DNA of 28,757 nt from Bacteroidales bacterium (GTDB lineage Bacteria > Bacteroidota > Bacteroidia > Bacteroidales > P3): the NCBI GenBank assembly GCA_017545365.1, contig JAFWOP010000073.1, positions 1-28,757 on the forward strand. Direction: 5' to 3'. The notes beneath the pieces were generated by a model. That model searched no databases, was not told where the DNA came from, and saw only the letters and a program-made list of their open reading frames with translations. A program made the translations under genes and the position numbers. Within the stretch, counting starts at the first letter, position 1; each line of letters starts with the position of its first letter. Below are positions 22,764 to 28,757 of the stretch, one piece after another.

Positions 22764-23768
22764 CTATTTGACCCTAATTTTTTTGCCGATGCGGAGGACT
22801 GTGGTCTGTTTCAGTCCGTTGAGGCTGCAAAGCTGGCTGACGGTGGTGCCGTAGCGTTTGGCCAGCGCGCCGAGGGTGTCGCCTTTGCGTATGGTGTGGT
22901 ATTTGCTGTCGGAAGTGGCGGGCTGGTCGTCGGTGTCGGCCAGCTGGGGGTTGCTCTCCTTGGGTGCAGGGCTGTTGCGCACGACGAGGTGGTTGGCATG
23001 GCGGTCGATGTCCTTGTAGGCTTTGTGTAGCAGCTCGGTGGTGATGTCGTAGTCCTGGCAGACGGGGCGGTCGGGGTCGTCGAGGCGGTGGTGGAAGAGC
23101 CAGTCGTAGGTTTCGGTGATGTAGAAGGCGCGGGCCAGGCCGCCGTGGTCGACACCCTTGAGCTTTGTGAAACGGAGGCGTGGGCTGTCGCCGCAGCGCG
23201 ACATGGCGCTGATGACCTTCTCCGACTGCGACAGGGGGACGGCGCGGTCGGCGGTGCCGTGTACTATCCACAGCGGCAGCTCGTTGAGACCGCAGTAGGA
23301 TTTTGGGTTGCCTCCGCCACAGAGGGCCATGGCGGCGGCTATGCGGTGGGAGTAGGCTGCGGAGTAGTCAATCGTGCCGTAGCCGCCGAGGCTCATGCCG
23401 TAGACGTAGAAACGGTTGGTGTCGCCCGCATAGTGGTCAAACACCCAGTCCACCACGTTGTTGAGACGCTGGGGGTTCCATGCGCCGCCCGGATTTTGCG
23501 GGGCTATGATGAGGGCGTCGATTTGGCGGCCCATCTTCAGCGCGTCCAGTGGGCCGTAGCGGCGCACCCGTTCGAGGTTGTGGCCACAGAGGCTTGCCCC
23601 ATGCAGGAAGAGGATGATGGGGGTGTCGGATTGCAGCGAATCGTAATCTTTAGGGGTGCAGACCCAGAAGTTATATCCATTGGACACTTGGTTTTTGTAG
23701 GCTGTAAGTGTTTGTGCAATAATGGATAACGGCAAGATGAGCAGTATGATGAAAAAGGTTCGTTTCAT
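22764..23768 (-). CDS. Secreted alpha/beta hydrolase (feruloyl esterase/PHB-depolymerase-like) with LysM
   Basis: 334 residues. A signal peptide (about 1-19) is followed by an alpha/beta-hydrolase domain (20-230) of the esterase/PHB-depolymerase-like type. The oxyanion region is LFLHGASLCG (53-62). The nucleophile is S126 in YGMSLGGYG, the acid is D174 in HGTADRAVP and the base is H208 in VDHGG. A linker (232-289) leads to a LysM domain (290-333: YHTIRKGDTLGALAKRYGTTVSQLCSLNGL), which binds peptidoglycan-like sugars. The likely role is periplasmic or surface hydrolysis of an ester substrate such as plant feruloyl or acetyl esters, held at the wall by LysM; the substrate is not shown. The gene is divergent from pnuC. 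Confidence 0.87.
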   Translation of the reverse strand: MKRTFFIILLILPLSIIAQTLTAYKNQVSNGYNFWVCTPKDYDSLQSDTPIILFLHGASLCGHNLERVRRYGPLDALKMGRQIDALIIAPQNPGGAWNPQRLNNVVDWVFDHYAGDTNRFYVYGMSLGGYGTIDYSAAYSHRIAAAMALCGGGNPKSYCGLNELPLWIVHGTADRAVPLSQSEKVISAMSRCGDSPRLRFTKLKGVDHGGLARAFYITETYDWLFHHRLDDPDRPVCQDYDITTELLHKAYKDIDRHANHLVVRNSPAPKESNPQLADTDDQPATSDSKYHTIRKGDTLGALAKRYGTTVSQLCSLNGLKQTTVLRIGKKIRVK

Positions 23769-23793
23769 AGGGATGAACGTTTTATTTGAGTTG

Positions 23794-23801
23794 CAAAGAT
23801 A
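23794..23801 (-). promoter_or_regulatory. -7 box of the LysM hydrolase promoter
   Basis: On the minus strand this reads TATCTTTG followed by CAACTC, a match to the Bacteroidota TAnnTTTG box, 26 bp before the start codon. A good -33 TTTG is not seen; a T-run is at about the right distance. Confidence 0.55.
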
Positions 23802-23890
23802 CGATTTTTTGAGCGATTATTGAAAAAAGAAGTGCCAAGATGACAATAATTACTTCATAATTCCGTTAATAAGCGATACGATTTCGAAGT

Positions 23891-24562
23891 ATGAAAAGAA
23901 TAGATTTAAAGCGGACGCTGTATAACGAATTTGTTGCCGGACAGACTGTTGCCGATGGTGCACTTATCCTTTGCGGCTTGTTGCTCCAGTTGGTTGCCTA
24001 TTGGATTACGGGCGACAGCCTTCTTTCGCTCATTACGGGCATGCTGGGTGTCTTCTCGGTGACGTTGTGCAGCCAGCGGAGGGTGTCGTCGTTCCTTTTT
24101 GGCATATTTCAGATTACGTGCTATATGGTGCTGGCCGCGCGGCAGCATTTTTTTGGCGAGCTGGTGGAGAACGGTTTCTACCTGCTCACTACGCTGGCGG
24201 GCATATACACTTGGACGCGCAACTACGATGCCGGAGACGACGGCAACAGCGTGCAGGCTCGTAGGCTTTCGGCCAAAGGGTGGACGGTGACGATGATGTT
24301 CTTCCTTCTGGGCGTGGCAGGCGGCTATTGGCTGCTGCGCCGCACGTCGGACCCCCATCCGCTGCTCGACACGGTAAGTTCCGTTCCTGCCTTTGTGGCT
24401 CAGTTGCTGATGATGTTGCGCTACCGCGAGCAATGGATTTTTTGGATTGTGGTCGATGTCATCAAGGTGGCCATGTGGGTGGTTCAGGGCGACTGGTGCA
24501 TGGCGGCGCAGTTCTCCTTCTGGGTGGTGGTATGTATTTACGGCCTCAAGAAATGGAAGTAG
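23891..24562 (+). CDS. pnuC: PnuC-family vitamin transporter
   Basis: 223 residues with about seven hydrophobic helices, the size and layout of PnuC facilitators in the inner membrane. Family markers include FLFGIFQITCYMVLAARQ, the VENGFYLLTTLAGIYTW helix (GxxTW region) and WIFWIVVDVIKVAMWV. PnuC imports nicotinamide riboside; close Bacteroidota relatives import thiamine or other vitamins. No thiamine riboswitch or kinase gene is seen beside it, so nicotinamide riboside is the default guess. It is the first gene of a plus-strand series. Confidence 0.88.
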   Translation: MKRIDLKRTLYNEFVAGQTVADGALILCGLLLQLVAYWITGDSLLSLITGMLGVFSVTLCSQRRVSSFLFGIFQITCYMVLAARQHFFGELVENGFYLLTTLAGIYTWTRNYDAGDDGNSVQARRLSAKGWTVTMMFFLLGVAGGYWLLRRTSDPHPLLDTVSSVPAFVAQLLMMLRYREQWIFWIVVDVIKVAMWVVQGDWCMAAQFSFWVVVCIYGLKKWK

Positions 24563-24585
24563 TCAACCATAATAAATGAAACATT

Positions 24586-24888
24586 ATGAGGAAAGTGAAG
24601 ATAACGGCGGTCCGCAAGGCGGACTACAAGGATTTGCAGGCACGATATGAGAACCCGATTGAGCATGCGTGCGATGTGTTGGAGGGGATGACATGGGTGA
24701 GCGTTGACGGGCAGCGGCCCGAGGACATGTGTGAGGAGGCGTGGAAGTCGATGCGCGAATTTGTGGAGGTGCTGGCAAGGGGTGGCGGCAACTTCTTCGA
24801 CGGCTGGATGAAGAATCCTCAGAGTGCCATGATTAGCTGCAACGATGGCTTCCGCCCAGTAAGTTTTCTGATTGAGGTTCAAGAGTAA
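24586..24888 (+). CDS. TIGR04076-family protein
   Basis: 100 residues beginning MRKVKITAVRKADYKDLQARYEN. It matches the TIGR04076 family of small cytoplasmic proteins by length and by the pattern CDVLEGMTWVSVDG, MCEEAWKSMREFVEVLARGG and the C-terminal DGFRPVSFLIEV. Three cysteines (29, 49, 84) are placed as in the family, suggesting metal or redox use. Function is unknown. It follows pnuC by 23 bp. Confidence 0.78.
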   Translation: MRKVKITAVRKADYKDLQARYENPIEHACDVLEGMTWVSVDGQRPEDMCEEAWKSMREFVEVLARGGGNFFDGWMKNPQSAMISCNDGFRPVSFLIEVQE

Positions 24889-24920
24889 GGCGACGGAGGA
24901 AGGGTAAAGATGCAGAGAAA

Positions 24921-24953
24921 TTGTTGTTGTTTGAGAAAGAAGTTGTATATTTG
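24921..24953 (+). promoter_or_regulatory. Promoter of the rhodanese gene
   Basis: A TTG -33 box (24924-24926), a 19-nt spacer and TATATTTG (24946-24953) fit the Bacteroidota consensus well. It lies 43 bp before the Met at 24997 and gives the rhodanese and following genes their own promoter, separate from pnuC. Confidence 0.7.
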
Positions 24954-24996
24954 CCCATGATTAATAATCAGTATGACTATTAATAACAGACCAATA

Positions 24997-25473
24997 ATGA
25001 AGAAATTAGTTCTATTTTCCGCCATGATGGCACTTCTTTTTTCCATACAGGCACAGCAGCCGGCCAAGAAGGTGCAGCAGGATGCCTCATGTCAAAAGGC
25101 CACCTGCCAGAAGGCGCATCAGTGCCACAAATGCTGCTCCCAGAAAGAGGGTTCGGTCGAGGACTTGTCGGTTGAGGCCTTTGCCAAGGTCATAAGCATG
25201 GAGGGTGTCAGCATTGTGGATGTCCGCACGGAGAAGGAGTATGCCGCGGGGCATATCAAGGACGCCATGCTAGTGCCTTGGGGCGACGATTTTAAAGAAC
25301 AGCTGAACCACAAGGGCATCAAGCCCTGCAAGCCGGTGGCGGTGTACTGCCGTAGTGGCCGCAGGAGTGCGGCAGCTGCTAAGGCTCTGGTGCAGATGGG
25401 CTTTAAGGTGTATAACCTGAACGGTGGCATTGTGGCTTGGGAGAAAGCCGGGCGACCTGTTGTGAAGAGGTAG
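24997..25473 (+). CDS. Exported rhodanese-like protein with a Cys-rich N-terminus
   Basis: 158 residues from the Met at 24997, chosen over an in-frame Met at 24973 because it opens the signal peptide MKKLVLFSAMMALLFSIQAQ. The rhodanese domain (about 55-155) has VSIVDVRTEKEYAAGHIKDA and the active-site loop CRSGRRS with C118, which would carry a persulfide. Between signal and domain (31-47) is SCQKATCQKAHQCHKCC, with five Cys and two His, suggesting a small metal- or sulfur-binding segment. It is probably periplasmic and may handle sulfur or redox stress. The next gene starts 2 bases after its stop. Confidence 0.88.
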   Translation: MKKLVLFSAMMALLFSIQAQQPAKKVQQDASCQKATCQKAHQCHKCCSQKEGSVEDLSVEAFAKVISMEGVSIVDVRTEKEYAAGHIKDAMLVPWGDDFKEQLNHKGIKPCKPVAVYCRSGRRSAAAAKALVQMGFKVYNLNGGIVAWEKAGRPVVKR

Positions 25474-25474
25474 C

Positions 25475-25885
25475 ATGGCCCGCCTTACGATAGAGCAGAA
25501 GCGGGGCAAGTTTGCCATGAATGTGCCGCACAAGCTACTTATTGACGGTCGCTTTGTGGGTATTATGAAGGACAAGAGGGTGTCGATAGAGATGCCGATG
25601 GGGGAGTATGTGATTACCATCCAAAGCATGATTCCATTCATTTCGGCCAGCCAGCGGGTGACAATGCCTCTCCGTGGGGAGACCACGTTGGAGTTCTCCG
25701 ACCGCGAGAAGTGGTGGGATGTGCTGTTCGTGGTGGACGTGGTGCTGTGGGTTGTGAAGCGATTTCTGCACTTGGCAGCACCATGGACGTGGATTTACGA
25801 GGTATTCACCAACGGGTATTTTCTCCTTTGGCTTCTGTATGAATGGAGGATACGCAAACATTATTTCAAGTTTCAAGTACGATAA
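25475..25885 (+). CDS. PEGA-like protein with a membrane helix
   Basis: 136 residues. Residues about 15-75 look like a PEGA-type beta domain (HKLLIDGRFVGIMKDKRVSIEMPMGEYVITIQS; TMPLRGETTLEF). They are followed by hydrophobic segments at about 83-95 and 112-122 and a basic tail RIRKHYFKFQVR. The start codon is one base after the rhodanese stop, so translation is coupled. The pair may form an envelope unit; no function is known. Confidence 0.6.
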   Translation: MARLTIEQKRGKFAMNVPHKLLIDGRFVGIMKDKRVSIEMPMGEYVITIQSMIPFISASQRVTMPLRGETTLEFSDREKWWDVLFVVDVVLWVVKRFLHLAAPWTWIYEVFTNGYFLLWLLYEWRIRKHYFKFQVR

Positions 25886-25917
25886 CTAATAACTTAATCA
25901 TTAAAAATAGTTCTATT

Positions 25918-27111
25918 ATGAAAAACATTGTATTATCAGTTCTGTTGTCATTATGCGCCTTTGCCGCATGGGCACAACCAGTCAATCACGTTCGTCGCAG
26001 CGGACATCACATCAACTATGTGGAGCAGTTGGCCGCCAAAAGTAATTACCACTACAGGTTGTCGAGCTTCCGCACCAGCGATTCTTATCAGTTCAACTAC
26101 TTTAGCTACAATGCACAAAACCAGCTTGTGGCCATCTGGGACACGGTCAGCAACGACTACAGCGTGGTTGACTCGCTTTTCTACGACCAGCAGGGGCACA
26201 TGGTACGTATGTCGGGCTGGCAGTTGCTTCAGGGCAGATGGGAGAATGTCTATTACATTGATTACACCTATGACCAGGCCGGAAATATAGCTACGCGTAC
26301 CAACTATAACAATTTCGACGGAAGCTGGGAGCTTGGCGGTGTGTATCAGTACACATACAATTCCGACAACCAGATAGTCCTGTCGGTGTTGACGATGGCC
26401 GGCATGCAGTTCCAGAAGGTGGAATACGCCTATGAGGCGGGCCTACTGAAGGAAGAACTGTGGTATGGCTATGATGGCAGCGGCTTGAGTCCGAACGAGA
26501 AATTGATATACACCTACAATGCCGACGGCAAGTTGATAAGGATAGACGACAGCACGGACGACGGTAGTGGGGTGTGGCAGTACCATGGCCGCCACAACTA
26601 TGCCTATGACAATGCCGGCAATTGTGTCGAGCACCATTATTACGACAATACCGGCATGGAAGCCGAGAGGAACGAGTACGAGTTCGTTGAGGACAGGACT
26701 CTGAGTGAGACCCTCATGCCTTGGACCCCCGAAATGACGCGGCCGGAGACGTATACCAATGTGGGCGTGTATGATATAGAGCATTGGTACAGCGTGGATG
26801 TGGACCATGTGCTGCATTATGTGTGCGACTTTATCTATTATTATGACGGAAGCGGCAATGCTATCGAAGAGGTTGGCACTCCAAGTTTGCAGCTTAGCCC
26901 CAATCCGGCATCGGCTACCGTGGCAATAGATGGCCTTTCGGACAGCCCGGCACAGGCAAAGCTGATAGATATGACGGGGCGGGTGGTCGTGACTGCTACG
27001 GTGAGCGGCGCATCGAATAAGATAAATGTCGAGTCGCTGCCAGCGGGCTGCTATACGCTTCTTGTATCCCAGCAAGGTCAGCTGCGTACTGCCAAGTTGA
27101 TAGTTGAATAG
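25918..27111 (+). CDS. YD/RHS-repeat-like secreted protein with T9SS sorting domain
   Basis: 397 residues from the Met at 25918, which gives the signal peptide MKNIVLSVLLSLCAFAAWAQ; an open frame from 25843 is rejected. The body is made of short Tyr-rich beta repeats of YD/RHS style: FNYFSYNAQNQLVAIWD, YTYDQAGNIATRTNY, YTYNSDNQIVLSV, YTYNADGKLIRID and YAYDNAGNCVEHHYY. Residues about 322-397 are a T9SS type A sorting domain (LQLSPNPASATVAI, KLIDMTGRVVVTAT, LPAGCYTLLVS, TAKLIVE). It is expected to be placed on or released from the cell surface. An alkD-like gene follows by 17 bp. Confidence 0.87.
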   Translation: MKNIVLSVLLSLCAFAAWAQPVNHVRRSGHHINYVEQLAAKSNYHYRLSSFRTSDSYQFNYFSYNAQNQLVAIWDTVSNDYSVVDSLFYDQQGHMVRMSGWQLLQGRWENVYYIDYTYDQAGNIATRTNYNNFDGSWELGGVYQYTYNSDNQIVLSVLTMAGMQFQKVEYAYEAGLLKEELWYGYDGSGLSPNEKLIYTYNADGKLIRIDDSTDDGSGVWQYHGRHNYAYDNAGNCVEHHYYDNTGMEAERNEYEFVEDRTLSETLMPWTPEMTRPETYTNVGVYDIEHWYSVDVDHVLHYVCDFIYYYDGSGNAIEEVGTPSLQLSPNPASATVAIDGLSDSPAQAKLIDMTGRVVVTATVSGASNKINVESLPAGCYTLLVSQQGQLRTAKLIVE

Positions 27112-27128
27112 TAGGAGATATCAGAGAT

Positions 27129-27842
27129 ATGTCGTTATTATATGATTCAGTATGGGCTCTTCGAGACGATAGCCAGGTGGCAGGTCTTTCTCGTTTCTTC
27201 AAAACAGGACCTGGTCAATATGGCGAGGGCGACCAGTTCTTGGGTATTAAGGTTCCGCGCAACCGCGAGGTGGTGAACCGGGTATGGAAAGACTGTAGTT
27301 TCGTCGATTTGGAGGAGTGTATAGCTTCGCCTTATCACGAAATCCGTCTTGCGGCTCTGCTTGTTCTGGTCCGGATGTTCAAACATGCCAAGCGCGATGC
27401 CTCCCTACAGCAACGCTGTGTGGACTTCTATCTCTCCCATACATTATATATTAATAATTGGGACCTGGTCGACCTCTCCTGCTATGAGATTCTCGGCAAT
27501 TGGCTTCTCGACAAGGACCGCGGGCTGCTATATGACCTGGCTCGTTCGGGAAAGACGATGTGGGAGCAGCGTATCGCCATCGTAAGCTGCATGACGTTTG
27601 TCCGGCGCAACCAGTTTGACGACTGCCTTGCAATTGCAGATATTCTGATGATTCATCCCGCTGACCTCATCCATAAAGCCGTCGGCTGGCTCCTCCGCGA
27701 AGTGGGCAAGCATGACCAGCCGACACTCACTGCCTATTTGGTCCCACGCTATCGTACCATGCCACGAACCACGTTGCGCTATGCGATTGAGAAGTTCCCG
27801 CCAGAGGAACGTCTAGCCTATTTAAAAGGAAAAATAGCGTAA
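27129..27842 (+). CDS. AlkD-like DNA alkylation repair protein
   Basis: 237 residues, the usual size of the HEAT-like AlkD/AlkC family of DNA glycosylases that remove alkylated bases. Family blocks include GQYGEGDQFLGIKVPRNREV, HEIRLAALLVLV, INNWDLVDLSCYEILGNWL, MWEQRIAIVSCMTFVR, HKAVGWLLREVGK and MPRTTLRYAIEKFP. Trp and Asp in NNWDLVDLS and Arg in the TTLRYAIEKF helix are those expected near the active groove. It follows the YD-repeat gene closely but is unlikely to share its function. A hairpin lies about 50 bp downstream. Confidence 0.92.
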   Translation: MSLLYDSVWALRDDSQVAGLSRFFKTGPGQYGEGDQFLGIKVPRNREVVNRVWKDCSFVDLEECIASPYHEIRLAALLVLVRMFKHAKRDASLQQRCVDFYLSHTLYINNWDLVDLSCYEILGNWLLDKDRGLLYDLARSGKTMWEQRIAIVSCMTFVRRNQFDDCLAIADILMIHPADLIHKAVGWLLREVGKHDQPTLTAYLVPRYRTMPRTTLRYAIEKFPPEERLAYLKGKIA

Positions 27843-27892
27843 TTTTATCGGCAAGAATAATTATAACGGCATTTATTTTTCTTTTATTGCAT

Positions 27893-27926
27893 ATCATTAT
27901 CACTAGTAATATCTGGTGATAATGAT
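27893..27926 (+). terminator. Hairpin downstream of the AlkD-like gene
   Basis: An 11-bp perfect stem ATCATTATCAC/GTGATAATGAT is extended inward by UAG/CUG (one wobble pair) to a TAATAT loop. T-rich sequence follows (TTGTTTATTAGGTTATTGTGTTTT). It is a good candidate end for the plus-strand series, keeping it separate from the rRNA operon. Confidence 0.6.
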
Positions 27927-28170
27927 TTGTTTATTAGGTTATTGTGTTTTATGGTCTGTTATGGTTGTTTTATTCAATTAGCAGAGGTACAATAAGGTAC
28001 AGTGTTATCAACAATTAATCCCAACATAATATCCCAAAAACCGAGAATTTTCAAGAAATAAAAGGCATTTTGCAGAAGAAAAGCGAGGGACGTGACAAAA
28101 AATTGAAAAAAAATTTGCTTTGAATATTAATTCGTTACGTATAAAATGCAGAAAAAAGAGAAAAAAAATT

Positions 28171-28200
28171 TTTGCGGTTTAAAAAAAGGTCGTATCTTTG
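28171..28200 (+). promoter_or_regulatory. rRNA operon promoter
   Basis: TTTG at 28171-28174, an 18-nt spacer and TATCTTTG at 28193-28200 fit the Bacteroidota promoter. It is preceded by an extremely A/T-rich tract (about 28083-28170), as expected for a strong rrn UP-like region. The interval 27927-28350 has no protein gene. Confidence 0.8.
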
Positions 28201-28350
28201 CATTCGCTTTTAAGGAAACAAACGCTGTTGACAAGTAAAGCAAGAGAACATTGAATTATTTTGAAACATGAGATAGCGTGTGTCAGACACCGCGCCGGCA
28301 GGGCCGGCGGGTGAGACACAGACGAGTCAAAGGTAAAAAAAGCAATTCTT
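28201..28350 (+). other. 16S leader with a stable hairpin
   Basis: About 150 nt between the promoter and mature 16S. At 28279-28320 a strong compound hairpin is visible: TGTGTC pairs with GACACA, CACC with GGTG, and CGCCGGC with GCCGGCG around an AGG loop. It ends about 30 nt before mature 16S and may guide leader processing or antitermination. Confidence 0.7.
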
Positions 28351-28757
28351 ACAATGAAGAGTTTGATCCTGGCTCAGGATGAACGCTAGCGGCAGGCTTA
28401 ACACATGCAAGTCGAGGGGCAGCGCGGGGTAGCAATACCCTGGCGGCGACCGGCGCACGGGTGCGTAACGCGTATGCAACCTGCCCGTAACAGGGGTATA
28501 ACGGGGAGAAATCCCCACTAATCCCCCATATTGTCGTAGGGCCGCATGGTCTTAGGACGAAAGCCTTGGCGGTTACGGAGGGGCATGCGTGACATTAGGT
28601 AGTTGGCGGGGCAACGGCCCACCAAGCCGACGATGTCTAGGGGAGCTGAGAGGCTTATCCCCCACACTGGTACTGAGACACGGACCAGACTCCTACGGGA
28701 GGCAGCAGTGAGGAATATTGGTCAATGGACGGAAGCCTGAACCAGCCATGCCGCGTG
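28351..28757 (+). rRNA. rrs: 16S ribosomal RNA, 5' part (cut by the window end)
   Basis: The conserved AGAGTTTGATCCTGGCTCAG is at 28358-28377, which places the mature 5' end near 28351 by E. coli alignment. Further hallmarks are CACATGCAAGTCGA, CACTGGTACTGAGACACGG and CTCCTACGGGAGGCAGCAGT (28689-28708), then GAGGAATATTGGTCAATGG, typical of Bacteroidota. The V1 loop is short, and GTGCGTAACGCGTATGCAACCTGCC fits Bacteroidales. About 407 nt of the gene are present. Confidence 0.98.

Noticed and set aside
23088..23729. 213-codon plus-strand open frame
   Set aside because: Antisense to the LysM hydrolase, whose catalytic triad is intact.
23769..23890. TPP or other riboswitch upstream of pnuC
   Set aside because: The 122-bp divergent gap holds promoter elements only; no conserved riboswitch core is seen.

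Overview
The window looks like the chromosome of a member of the Bacteroidales. Three things support this. The right edge holds the 5' end of a 16S rRNA gene with a Bacteroidota-type sequence. Several promoters match the Bacteroidota TAnnTTTG -7 box. Two secreted proteins end in type IX secretion (T9SS) sorting domains, and there is a BspA-type surface lipoprotein. I do not name a genus. GC content varies: the hydF/folA block and the 16.6-19.0 kb gene are GC-rich, while the surface-protein and T9SS genes are AT-richer.

Layout. Positions 1-15150 are one long minus-strand run. In transcription order it reads: a small Ser/Asn/Trp-rich protein and a fimbrillin-like/BspA lipoprotein (15150-13212); an intergenic hairpin cluster and a 33-bp-period repeat; an AAA_14/DUF4143 ATPase; yggS; a YitT-family membrane protein; rpe; an RlmI-type methyltransferase; a secreted TonB-C-like protein; folE; a LolA-like carrier; an AAA ATPase remnant with an overlapping 46-codon ORF coupled to tsaB; an orphan OppB-type permease; and a HerA/YjgR-type ATPase. 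From 15631 a plus-strand pair encodes a lipoprotein and a 787-residue secreted protein, neither of recognised function. These converge on a minus-strand T9SS protein and a small secreted ORF. Plus-strand hydF and folA then converge on a LysM-bearing alpha/beta hydrolase. Divergent from it runs a plus-strand series: pnuC, a TIGR04076 protein, a secreted rhodanese, a PEGA-like membrane protein, a YD-repeat T9SS protein and an AlkD-like repair protein. A hairpin follows, then an AT-rich rRNA promoter and leader, and 16S.

Biology. Most genes are housekeeping: t6A tRNA modification, folate (folE, folA), pentose phosphate, PLP homeostasis, NAD-precursor uptake, rRNA methylation, DNA repair and [FeFe]-hydrogenase maturation. 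The accessory content is cell-surface and secreted proteins plus many small repeats.

The strongest unusual signals are these. (1) A dispersed palindromic repeat is present in three copies, one inserted in frame inside the rlmI-type gene. (2) An exact 18-bp repeat recurs three times at a 33-bp period upstream of the AAA_14 ATPase, next to a 29-bp promoter module that is exactly duplicated upstream of the small-protein/BspA operon. (3) A two-gene secreted cassette of unknown function lies at 15631-19000. (4) HydF has a Gln in place of the usual second His ligand and a degenerate G4 motif. (5) A truncated AAA ATPase is overlapped by a small ORF joined to tsaB by an ATGA overlap.
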